From the NCBI GenBank assembly GCA_017618435.1, contig JAFZUH010000344.1:1-6146 (forward strand): DNA of 6,146 nucleotides. The letters run 5' to 3'. The DNA is from Bacteroidales bacterium. Its GTDB lineage: Bacteria > Bacteroidota > Bacteroidia > Bacteroidales > WCHB1-69. A program made the translations under genes and the position numbers. Every line of letters begins with the position of its first letter. Position 1 is the stretch's first letter. Shown piece by piece: positions 1-6,146 of the stretch. Below the pieces are notes generated by a model. That model saw only the letters and a program-made list of their open reading frames with translations, was not told the DNA's origin and did no database searches.

Positions 1-26
1 ATTACTATAAGCATTGAAAAAAATGT

Positions 27-34
27 TACCTTTG
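27..34 (+). promoter_or_regulatory. -7 promoter box upstream of parA
   Basis: TACCTTTG matches the Bacteroidota -7 consensus TAnnTTTG exactly and ends 20 bases before the parA ATG, giving a short leader of roughly 15 bases. The partner -33 element (TTTG-like) would fall in the first few bases of the window and is not recognisable there; the TTG at 14-16 is too close to serve. This is the only candidate promoter outside coding sequence for the next six genes. Confidence 0.6.
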
Positions 35-54
35 TAAAATTTAAAAGAATAAAT

Positions 55-828
55 ATGGGAAAGGTTATTGCTATTGCAAATCAAAAAGGAGGAGTTGGAA
101 AAACCACAACAGCCATCAATTTGGCTGCAAGTTTGGCTATATTGGAACATAATGTATTGGTTATAGATGCGGACCCACAAGCAAATACGTCATCGGGCTT
201 GGGCATAGACCCCAACAATATTACCAATAGTATATACGAAATACTTACAGGGCAAGCGGATATAAAAGATACTATCCGCAAAACCGATGTACCTAATTTG
301 GACATCATACCCGCCCATATTGATTTGGTGGGAGCAGAAATAGAAATGGTCAATTTGTCCAATCGTGAAACGATGATGAAACAAGCCTTGGACACCGTTG
401 TTGATCAATATGAGTTTATTATTATAGATTGTGCTCCGTCTTTAGGCTTAATCACGGTAAATGCCCTCACCTGTGCCAACTCGGTGCTTATACCTGTCCA
501 ATGTGAATATTTTGCCTTGGAAGGTTTAGGCAAATTGCTCAATACCATCAAATTGGTTCAAACCAATCTCAACCCCGAACTTGGCTTGGAAGGCATTTTG
601 CTTACCATGTATAACAATAGAACTAGACTGGCCAACGATGTAGTGGAAGATGTGAGAACACATTTCAAAAATTTGGTATTCTCTACCATTATTTACAGAA
701 ATGTCCGACTGGCAGAGGCTCCAAGTTACCAAAAACCGGTATTGTTATATGACGCTTCTTCCAAAGGTGCCACCAACTATTTGAATTTGGCAAGAGAAAT
801 TTTAACAAAAAACGAAAAAAACAAGTAA
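55..828 (+). CDS. parA: ParA/Soj chromosome-partitioning ATPase
   Basis: A 257-residue ParA-family (MinD/ParA superfamily) ATPase. With ParB it drives chromosome origin segregation by ATP-dependent dimerisation and nonspecific DNA binding on the nucleoid. Visible motifs are the deviant Walker A KGGVGKTTT at residues 11-19, with signature Lys11 and Lys16; the A' box VIDADPQ at 37-42 with Asp40; the Walker B/switch region FIIIDCAPSLG at 121-131 with Asp125; and the conserved C-terminal stretch RLAEAPSYQKP around 218-228. It lacks the N-terminal helix-turn-helix domain of large plasmid ParA proteins, and its length fits chromosomal Soj. The ATG at 55 puts the Walker A motif at the expected distance from the N-terminus, and no ribosome binding site is seen. 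parB follows after 3 bases. Family and role are secure; the chromosomal assignment rests on the housekeeping neighbours. Confidence 0.97.
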   Translation: MGKVIAIANQKGGVGKTTTAINLAASLAILEHNVLVIDADPQANTSSGLGIDPNNITNSIYEILTGQADIKDTIRKTDVPNLDIIPAHIDLVGAEIEMVNLSNRETMMKQALDTVVDQYEFIIIDCAPSLGLITVNALTCANSVLIPVQCEYFALEGLGKLLNTIKLVQTNLNPELGLEGILLTMYNNRTRLANDVVEDVRTHFKNLVFSTIIYRNVRLAEAPSYQKPVLLYDASSKGATNYLNLAREILTKNEKNK

Positions 829-831
829 AAT

Positions 832-1779
832 ATGCCTACCAAAAAAGAACAAGCAACACAAAAGCCACAAGAACTTGTGTCCACAAATACACATAGCAAA
901 GGACACGGTTTGGGCAAGGGTATCGGTGCCCTATTGGGTAGCACACCGGATGTAAGCATTGTAACCCCTCAATCACCAAGTCGCATTCAAGAAAAGGAAT
1001 TTGAAAAAATAAAAATCAGTCTTATTGATACCAATCCTTGGCAACCCCGTTCCGAATTTGAAGAAGAAGCCTTGGCTGAATTGGTGGAATCAATAAAAAC
1101 AAACGGACTGATACAACCGATAACTGTCCGCTTGGGCAAAAACGGACGCTATCAACTCATTGCAGGAGAAAGACGTTTAAGAGCCAGCAAATTGGCAGGC
1201 ATGGAAACCATTGCCGCTTTTATCAGAACGGCCAACGATATGCAGATGTTGGAAATGGGTCTTGTGGAAAATATTCAACGAAAAGACCTCAACCCGATTG
1301 AAATAGCCCTGTCGTTTCAACGTTTGATGAACGAATGCAATCTGAAACAAGATGAACTGGCAGCCAAAGTCGCCAAAAGCAGACCACTCATTGCCAACTA
1401 TTTACGTTTATTAAAACTTTCGACTCCCGTACAAAAATATATTTGCGAAGGTCGAATATCTATGGGACATGCCAAAATGCTCGCCTCTTTGGACGATATT
1501 GACCAACAAAAAGAAATCGCAGACAAAGTCATAGCGGACGACTTGTCGGTGAGACAATTGGAAAATCTGATTAAAAAAATCAACCAAGATAAAAATGCAG
1601 ATAAGAAACCAACAAAAATTGCCCTTCCCCAGCATTTGGTTTCTGTTCGCCAACAATTATCGGAATACTATCACGCTGACATCAAAATCAATCGCAATAT
1701 AAAAGGCAAAGGTCAAATTGTTCTTGCCTTTAAAAACGATAAAGATTTGGAACGTATTCTTGATTTGTTGAAAAAATAA
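832..1779 (+). CDS. parB: ParB/Spo0J partition protein (CTPase, parS-binding)
   Basis: A 315-residue ParB. In the family it loads onto parS sites, spreads as a CTP-dependent sliding clamp and stimulates ParA. Order of parts: a low-complexity Lys/Gln/Thr N-terminus; the ParA-stimulating motif HGLGKGIGALLG at 25-36; an N-terminal CTP-binding domain with GLIQPITVR (92-100), GERRLRAS (112-119) and ENIQRKDLNPIE (146-157); a central helix-turn-helix DNA-binding domain from about 172 (KQDELAAKVAKSR, then IANYLRLLKL), followed by EGRISMGHAKMLASL at 206-220; a charged linker near 250-262; and a C-terminal dimerisation domain from about 265 to the end. The CTP-binding arginines are all present, so it should be active. 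It starts 3 bases after the parA stop, implying co-translation. No parS-like palindrome is seen in the window. Confidence 0.97.
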   Translation: MPTKKEQATQKPQELVSTNTHSKGHGLGKGIGALLGSTPDVSIVTPQSPSRIQEKEFEKIKISLIDTNPWQPRSEFEEEALAELVESIKTNGLIQPITVRLGKNGRYQLIAGERRLRASKLAGMETIAAFIRTANDMQMLEMGLVENIQRKDLNPIEIALSFQRLMNECNLKQDELAAKVAKSRPLIANYLRLLKLSTPVQKYICEGRISMGHAKMLASLDDIDQQKEIADKVIADDLSVRQLENLIKKINQDKNADKKPTKIALPQHLVSVRQQLSEYYHADIKINRNIKGKGQIVLAFKNDKDLERILDLLKK

Positions 1780-1783
1780 GCCT

Positions 1784-2374
1784 ATGAACAAATTGCATTT
1801 ACGTTTGTTGTTGTTACTTTTGTTTTGTCTTTCCACGCATTGTATGTTGGCACAAGACAACAACAACGATTTGCATATCAAAGACACACTATCGCCCAAA
1901 GCAAGCAAAACGCATTTGCATTCACCTAAAAAAGCCGCATGGATGTCGGCAGTTTTGCCCGGGTTGGGACAAGCCTACAATCATAAATACTGGAAAATCC
2001 CTATTGTCTATGTGGGTTTTGGCGGTGCAGGGGTAGGCATTTATTTTCTCAACAAAAATTTCACCTACTACCGCAACGAATACCGATACAGATTAAACGG
2101 ACAAACAGACAAACTTAAACCCGAATTGGCCTCGTGGAGCGATGAAAACATTGATGCCATGCAAACTTATTATCTCCGCTATTTGGAAATTGTTTCCATT
2201 GCTACCGTGTTGTGGTATCTTGTCAATATTATTGATGCCGTTGTTGATGCCCATCTGTTCTATTTCGATGTTTCAGATAACCTTGCTTTGTCCATAAAAC
2301 CCAATATCACAACATCAAATCTGTTTGGAAAAAACCAATTGTTTAACGAAATTTCTTTAACTTTAAAATTTTAA
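1784..2374 (+). CDS. DUF5683-family membrane protein of unknown function
   Basis: A 196-residue protein matching my recollection of DUF5683, a Bacteroidota family often found just after parAB. Residues 1-24 look like a signal peptide: basic start, Leu-rich core at 8-16, ending in LAQ. Cys20 lies in STHC, which is a poor lipobox, so a lipoprotein is unlikely. The family core follows: HSPKKAAWMSAVLPGLGQAY at 46-65, then YWKIPIVYVGFG at 69-80 within a hydrophobic stretch to about 89, a polar region with YYRNEYRYRLNG at 95-106, and a second long hydrophobic segment at about 131-158 that includes YLVNIIDAVVDAHLF. The protein ends in ISLTLKF, a beta-strand-like tail with a terminal Phe. It starts 4 bases after parB and ends 5 bases before dapB. 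No biochemical role is known to me; the context suggests an envelope protein co-expressed with partition genes. Confidence 0.85.
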   Translation: MNKLHLRLLLLLLFCLSTHCMLAQDNNNDLHIKDTLSPKASKTHLHSPKKAAWMSAVLPGLGQAYNHKYWKIPIVYVGFGGAGVGIYFLNKNFTYYRNEYRYRLNGQTDKLKPELASWSDENIDAMQTYYLRYLEIVSIATVLWYLVNIIDAVVDAHLFYFDVSDNLALSIKPNITTSNLFGKNQLFNEISLTLKF

Positions 2375-2379
2375 AATTT

Positions 2380-3099
2380 ATGAATATTGCTATTGTCGGT
2401 TATGGAAAAATGGGTGAACAAATCGAGATTGTAGCCAATGAAAACCAAGATAAAATTGTTGCATATATAGATGATGCCAACGATTGGAAAAAATATGCTG
2501 ACAAAATTAAAACGGCAGATGTAGCCATTGAATTTTCCACACCGCAAAGTGTCATAGAAAACATTTATCATTGTTTCGAGTTGGATATTCCGATTATTGT
2601 CGGTACAACAGGTTGGTACAATGAAATAGAAACAATAAAAAACAAATGTTTGTCAGGCAATCATAGTTTATTGTATGCCTCCAATTTCAGTTTGGGTGTC
2701 AATCTGTTTTTTGCCCTCAACAGATATTTGGCCAACTTGATGAAAAATCAAGACACTTACGATGTCAGTATTGAAGAAATTCACCATATCAACAAAAAAG
2801 ATACCCCAAGCGGTACAGCCATTACACTTGCCAATGACATTATCAAAACAATAGACAACAAAAAATCATGGATAAACGAAATGAATGACAATAGCAGCGA
2901 ATTGTCTATCAAATCGGAACGCCAAAGCAACAACGTTGGCACTCATATCGTTTCCTATACTTCAGAATGGGACACCATGGAAATAAAACATACCGCCCTA
3001 AACCGAAAAAGTTTTGCTATCGGTGCTGTAAAATCTGCACATTGGTTAATGGGCAAAAAAGGATTTTTTAATATTAACGACATGCTTAAACTCAAATAA
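2380..3099 (+). CDS. dapB: 4-hydroxy-tetrahydrodipicolinate reductase
   Basis: DapB reduces 4-hydroxy-tetrahydrodipicolinate to tetrahydrodipicolinate with NAD(P)H in the cytoplasm, in the pathway to diaminopimelate and lysine. The N-terminal Rossmann half has the glycine motif VGYGKMG (6-12), EFSTP (51-55) and VGTTGW (74-79). The catalytic half has ASNFSLGVNL (100-109) and the signature EEIHHINKKDTPSGTA (132-147), where His135, His136 and Lys139 align with E. coli His159, His160 and Lys163. The C-terminal EIKHTALNRKSFAIGAV (201-217) is also typical. At 239 residues it is shorter than the 273-residue E. coli enzyme. The shortening lies mainly after the second beta strand and after the SGTA motif, as I recall for Bacteroidota forms. 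Asp31-Asp32 end the second strand where E. coli has Glu38-Arg39, which may favour NADH. It lies 5 bases after DUF5683 and 3 bases before lepB. Confidence 0.97.
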   Translation: MNIAIVGYGKMGEQIEIVANENQDKIVAYIDDANDWKKYADKIKTADVAIEFSTPQSVIENIYHCFELDIPIIVGTTGWYNEIETIKNKCLSGNHSLLYASNFSLGVNLFFALNRYLANLMKNQDTYDVSIEEIHHINKKDTPSGTAITLANDIIKTIDNKKSWINEMNDNSSELSIKSERQSNNVGTHIVSYTSEWDTMEIKHTALNRKSFAIGAVKSAHWLMGKKGFFNINDMLKLK

Positions 3100-3102
3100 C
3101 TT

Positions 3103-4803
3103 ATGACTTTTTCCATTACCTTTCTTTTCATATTTTGTTTAGCCTACTACATCGGTACTTTTGCAGGATTGTGGGGAGTATTCAAAAAAGCAGGACAAAA
3201 ACCATGGTTGGCACTCATTCCGCTTTACCATTATTATATATGGTTAAAAGTGATAGAAAGACCACTTTGGTGGTTGATATTTTTCGCTATTCCTTATCTC
3301 AACGTATTTATGTTTATGTTGGCAATATGGAAAACATACCGACTATTTGACAAAACAAGATATGTCGAACTCGTGCCTATGACCATGTTCCCTTTTGTTG
3401 GAATGATATATGTAGGATTTTCCCAAAAAGAAACATTTTACACAAGACAATCTGTTCCTAAAAAAGAACTCGGTTTTTGGCACTCCAAACCTTTGAGCAA
3501 AACCAACAAATCAAAACACACGGAAGAAGGCTTTGTAAAAACCAAAACCAGAAGTTGGACAGATGCTCTTATCTACGCTGTTGTGGCTGCTTATATTATC
3601 AGAACATTCCTTTTTGAATTTTACAAAATACCCACCTCATCAATGGAATCAACCTTAATGGTCGGCGATTTTCTGATGGTCAGCAAAACGGCATACGGTC
3701 CCAAAATACCACAAACTCCTATTGCGGTACCCTTTATGCATAACATTCTACCTTTCACCAAAGGTACAAAATCTTATATAGAATCTATACAATTCCCCTA
3801 TTACAGATTTCCCAAACGTACAGATATAAAACGTTATGACGCTGTTGTATTTAACTATCCTGACGGAGATACGGTTGCCTTAGAACGCAGCAACGAAAGC
3901 TATTATGCTATTTTAAGAGCCATAAAAAAAGCATTTCAAAATCCACAAAAATACGCTTCCCAATATTATTTTTTCAATGGAAATTGGCACCAATATACCG
4001 AATTGCTCCAAAAATATGGCATAGGATACTATAACGGCAAAGAATATGATGTTATCAACAAAGAATATCATGTTATCTACCGACCAATTGACAAAAGAGA
4101 CAACTATATCAAACGTTGTGTCGGAATGCCCGGCGACAAACTGAAAATTATAAACGGCGTTTTATTCATCAATGGAGAAAAAGCCTACTTGCCGGAAAAA
4201 TCCCAACTGATGTATGATGTGGTTACCAATGGTTTGGATATTGGTGAAGAAAATCGCAAAAAACTCAACATCAATGAAGAAGACCACTATCAAATCGGAA
4301 CCAACGAATTTATTTACCATTTGTTCCCCGAACAAGTAGCAACAATCAAAAACTATCCCAACGTGATTTCCATCACACCAATGATTTCCGCTGACAGCAT
4401 TTGGGAAGAAGATATTTTTCCGCAAGACAGCCGATACCCTTGGAACAAAGACAATTTTGGCGAAATTACCATTCCCAAAGCAGGTGAAAGCGTAACCATC
4501 AACGATTCTACTATCTGCTTGTATGCAAGAATTATCAAAAACTATGAAGGAAACAAATTGGAAATCAAAAACGGGAAAATACTTATCAATGATAAGGAAT
4601 GTCAATCATATACTTTCCAGATGAATTATTATTGGATGATGGGCGACAACCGACACAATTCTTTAGATTCCCGCTATTGGGGTTTTGTACCTGAAAATCA
4701 TATTGTTGGAAAAGCAAGTTTTGTCTGGTTGAGTTTGGATAAATTCAAAAATTGGGGAGAAGGCAAAATCCGTTGGAAAAGAATGTTCAGAAAAATTAAA
4801 TAA
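3103..4803 (+). CDS. lepB: Signal peptidase I, large form with N-terminal DUF5684-like membrane domain
   Basis: A 566-residue S26-family signal peptidase I, which cleaves signal peptides from proteins leaving the Sec/Tat pathways. Residues 1-108 are a separate hydrophobic module with segments near 3-24, 33-50, 54-76 and 88-106. It carries GLWGVFKKAGQKPWLALIPL at 22-41, which resembles DUF5684 as I recall it. A Lys-rich linker at about 118-150, probably cytoplasmic, leads to the anchor helix at about 153-171. Next come the catalytic box IPTSSMESTLMVGDF (176-190, nucleophile Ser180), the lysine box DNYIKRCVGMPGDKL (333-347, general base Lys337) and the C-terminal box GDNRHNSLDSRYWGFVPE (514-531). 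All catalytic residues are present. The Ser-Lys spacing (157) and Lys-to-GDNR spacing (about 177) are far longer than in E. coli (55 between Ser90 and Lys145; 324 residues overall), so there are large insertions in the periplasmic domain. It lies 3 bases after dapB and 3 before the next gene. Confidence 0.96.
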   Translation: MTFSITFLFIFCLAYYIGTFAGLWGVFKKAGQKPWLALIPLYHYYIWLKVIERPLWWLIFFAIPYLNVFMFMLAIWKTYRLFDKTRYVELVPMTMFPFVGMIYVGFSQKETFYTRQSVPKKELGFWHSKPLSKTNKSKHTEEGFVKTKTRSWTDALIYAVVAAYIIRTFLFEFYKIPTSSMESTLMVGDFLMVSKTAYGPKIPQTPIAVPFMHNILPFTKGTKSYIESIQFPYYRFPKRTDIKRYDAVVFNYPDGDTVALERSNESYYAILRAIKKAFQNPQKYASQYYFFNGNWHQYTELLQKYGIGYYNGKEYDVINKEYHVIYRPIDKRDNYIKRCVGMPGDKLKIINGVLFINGEKAYLPEKSQLMYDVVTNGLDIGEENRKKLNINEEDHYQIGTNEFIYHLFPEQVATIKNYPNVISITPMISADSIWEEDIFPQDSRYPWNKDNFGEITIPKAGESVTINDSTICLYARIIKNYEGNKLEIKNGKILINDKECQSYTFQMNYYWMMGDNRHNSLDSRYWGFVPENHIVGKASFVWLSLDKFKNWGEGKIRWKRMFRKIK

Positions 4804-4806
4804 AAT

Positions 4807-5508
4807 ATGAAAACGTTAAAAATTATTTGCTGTATTCTTTGTTTGTTGTTCGCAGGCAACAACATATCTTTGGCTCAGAAAAAGCACAAACCTTTTTCCG
4901 GCGAAATTACCTACAAACTATCCTACAATAATTTATCCGAAGAAATGAGTACTCTTCAATCCATTCTGCCGTCCAATATAAATATATATGTAAAGGATAG
5001 TACTATATTAATGAATATTTCTGTTTTTGATCAATCTATCAAAATCATCAAAAATGCCAATGACGATAACGTTATTCTTCTGTTCAATATGGCAGGAATG
5101 ACTATGGCAACAGAAATATCGCCCAACGATTCAATTGCCTTATTCAATAAATTAAAAGCAATGTCAGGACAAACCAAAGACACTTCCGTTATTCTCAAAG
5201 AAAACTCAAAAACCCAAAAGATATGCGGTTACACTTGCCAAGGCTATGATATGTATAAATTGGACACCAACGGCAAAGAACAATTATTCGCCACCCAATT
5301 TATATGCCCCGATTTTCTGCCTTGGTTTTACAATGGTCTTGTGTTTTATATTGAAACTATCGGTAGTGAGCAACAAGCCATGTCTTTTGTTGCGGAAATA
5401 ACCAAAATAACATCTAAAAAACTCTCTGACGATATTTTTGCCGTTCCGCAAAATGCCATACGTATGAAGCTTGAAGATTTATTAAATAGTTTTACGGGAA
5501 ACGAATAA
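4807..5508 (+). CDS. Secreted protein of unknown function, GLPGLI/DUF4412-like
   Basis: A 233-residue protein with a clear signal peptide: MKTLK, a hydrophobic core at about 7-17, and an end at SLAQ (21-24), the usual Bacteroidota cleavage context. The mature part opens with FSGEITYKLSY (30-40), a beta-rich start, and has a central motif QKICGYTCQGYDMY (137-150) with Cys140 and Cys144, a third Cys167 in FICPDF, and a tail with SKKLSDDIFAVPQNAIRM (203-220). Such a G-x-I-x-Y start, a K-x-I-x-GY-x-C centre and a D-x-x-F-x-x-P end are what I recall from GLPGLI and DUF4412 periplasmic proteins of Bacteroidota. The family call is by eye only. The gene starts 3 bases after lepB, so it is probably the last gene of the parA transcription unit. 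Its product should itself be a LepB substrate. The next gene is its paralogue. No enzymatic residues are recognised. Confidence 0.8.
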   Translation: MKTLKIICCILCLLFAGNNISLAQKKHKPFSGEITYKLSYNNLSEEMSTLQSILPSNINIYVKDSTILMNISVFDQSIKIIKNANDDNVILLFNMAGMTMATEISPNDSIALFNKLKAMSGQTKDTSVILKENSKTQKICGYTCQGYDMYKLDTNGKEQLFATQFICPDFLPWFYNGLVFYIETIGSEQQAMSFVAEITKITSKKLSDDIFAVPQNAIRMKLEDLLNSFTGNE

Positions 5509-5515
5509 AAAATAG

Positions 5516-5523
5516 TAACTTTG
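5516..5523 (+). promoter_or_regulatory. -7 promoter box upstream of the second paralogue
   Basis: TAACTTTG is an exact match to TAnnTTTG. It lies 7 bases after the stop of the preceding gene and ends 30 bases before the ATG at 5554, implying a leader of roughly 20-25 bases. A weak T-rich stretch at 5490-5493 is 22 bases upstream and could act as a -33 element, but it is not a clean TTTG. It suggests that the second paralogue can be transcribed apart from the parA-lepB unit. Confidence 0.6.
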
Positions 5524-5529
5524 CAACAT

Positions 5530-5541
5530 TATTAATTAATA
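5530..5541. repeat. 12-base AT palindrome in the leader
   Basis: TATTAATTAATA is a perfect self-complementary sequence between the -7 box and the ATG at 5554. It has no G/C pair, no loop and no following T run, so it is not a convincing terminator. It could be a binding site for a dimeric regulator near the transcription start, or simply chance in A/T-rich DNA. No other terminator-like hairpin is seen in the 45-base gap. Confidence 0.3.
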
Positions 5542-5553
5542 TATTTTATTCAA

Positions 5554-6146
5554 ATGAAAAAGACAATTATTGCACTATTAATTTGTAGCAGTTTTTTGAC
5601 AATCAACACAATTTCAGCACAAAAAAAGGGAAAGAAATCTTTTGCAGGTACCGTTACCTACAAAATAAGTTATGAAGGCGATATAGACCCTCAAAAAATA
5701 GCACAACTGCCCACCAAACAAACAACTTCTGTTTTTGAAAACAACACAAGAAGTGCTTATCCCGGTATTCCCCAATATATTATTTCACTTGGAGATTCTT
5801 GTAAACAAATTATCCTATTTGATATTCCGGGGTCTCAAATTGCTGTTATTTCCAATAAAGATGAGGTACTTGAAAATCTTGGGAATTGGAATTATACTTA
5901 TGAAAAAACAAGCGACTCAAAAACAATTTGCGGTTATGTTTGTTCAGGATATAAAATAACCATCACCGACAAAGAAGATGAAGCATCTGAAGCACAAACC
6001 GTTATAACCTATACCACTACCGAAATCGGTCTCAACAGTGCCATAAACAGCACAAGTACACCCGGTTTGGAAGGTTTCCCCTTATATAGTCAAGTAAACG
6101 CTAATGGAATTATTCGGACGATAGAAGCGACCGAAGTAAAAAAAGC
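5554..6146 (+). CDS. Secreted GLPGLI/DUF4412-like protein, paralogue of the preceding gene (3' end beyond window)
   Basis: Open from the ATG at 5554 to the window edge, with 197 complete codons and no stop, so it is partial only because the window ends. Residues 1-22 form a signal peptide: MKK, hydrophobic core, end ISAQ at 20-23. The mature part begins KKGKKSFAGTVTYKISYEG (24-42), closely parallel to the previous protein's KKHKPFSGEITYKLSY. It has the same central motif, SKTICGYVCSGYK at 122-134 with Cys126 and Cys130. The middle is otherwise strongly diverged. It has an extra Cys83 and lacks the third cysteine that follows the motif in its neighbour. This indicates an old tandem duplication. 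The start is supported by the signal peptide right after it and by the -7 box 30 bases upstream; there is no Shine-Dalgarno sequence. Its function is unknown. A periplasmic or outer-membrane-associated place is likely. Confidence 0.85.
   Translation, partial: MKKTIIALLICSSFLTINTISAQKKGKKSFAGTVTYKISYEGDIDPQKIAQLPTKQTTSVFENNTRSAYPGIPQYIISLGDSCKQIILFDIPGSQIAVISNKDEVLENLGNWNYTYEKTSDSKTICGYVCSGYKITITDKEDEASEAQTVITYTTTEIGLNSAINSTSTPGLEGFPLYSQVNANGIIRTIEATEVKK

Noticed and set aside
81..395. Open reading frames on the minus strand opposite parA, parB and lepB (for example 81-395, 1411-1656 and 4162-4605).
   Set aside because: Each lies entirely or mostly within a well-supported + strand gene, shows no recognisable domain, and has no promoter or separate context.
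1800..1807. TACGTTTG, a -7-like box inside the start of the DUF5683 gene; similar hits at 4865-4872 (TATCTTTG) and 5935-5942 (TATGTTTG).
   Set aside because: The motif has only six fixed positions, so several chance hits are expected in 6 kb of A/T-rich DNA. All three lie within coding sequence and just after a start or mid-gene, where they explain no gene.
1784..1855. Possible lipoprotein signal in the DUF5683 protein (Cys20 after STH).
   Set aside because: The residues before Cys20 do not fit a lipobox, and LAQ at 22-24 fits ordinary signal peptidase I cleavage better.
2362..2375. 14-base palindrome TTTAAAATTTTAAA across the stop of the DUF5683 gene, with a near-promoter TAACTTTA just before it (2358-2365).
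   Set aside because: Pure A/T with no loop and no G/C pairs, so not a terminator. The -7-like box lacks the final G. The sequence also encodes the C-terminal residues of the protein.
5509..5553. Search for a Rho-independent terminator after the first secreted protein.
   Set aside because: No G/C-rich stem followed by a T run is present; only the AT palindrome at 5530-5541. The end of the upstream transcript is therefore not defined by sequence.
5735..5959. A 74-codon + strand frame near the right end.
   Set aside because: It is a different frame of the partial paralogue that starts at 5554. That frame has a signal peptide and the conserved ICGYVC motif, so the 74-codon frame is a shadow.

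Overview
The window is a chromosomal segment from a member of the Bacteroidota. Four things point there: the gene order parA-parB-DUF5683-dapB-lepB; a large signal peptidase I with an N-terminal multi-pass membrane extension; the lack of Shine-Dalgarno sequences before every start, with A/T-rich leaders instead; and two TAnnTTTG boxes, the -7 element of the Bacteroidota primary sigma factor. The DNA is A/T-rich. I do not assign an order or genus.

Layout: all seven genes are on the + strand. A -7 box at 27-34 precedes parA. Then come parA (55-828), parB (832-1779), a DUF5683 membrane protein (1784-2374), dapB (2380-3099), lepB (3103-4803) and a secreted protein of the GLPGLI/DUF4412 kind (4807-5508). 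Gaps between these six are only 3 to 5 bases, so they very probably form one transcription unit. A 45-base gap follows, with its own -7 box (5516-5523) and a 12-base AT palindrome. It leads to a second secreted protein (5554 to the window end, cut off by the edge) that is a diverged paralogue of the one before it.

How the genes relate: ParA and ParB are the chromosome segregation pair. DapB makes a precursor of lysine, and of diaminopimelate for peptidoglycan. LepB removes signal peptides from exported proteins. The DUF5683 protein and the two paralogues all carry apparent signal peptides and are therefore likely LepB substrates. The cluster thus joins chromosome partition, cell wall precursor supply and export processing under one probable promoter. 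The functional link is inferred from gene order.

This is mostly ordinary core genome. I see no mobile element, CRISPR array, RNA gene or defence system. The points worth a second look are the tandem pair of Cys-motif secreted proteins with separate promoters, the acidic residue in the DapB cofactor loop, the architecture of LepB, and the absence of a visible parS site.
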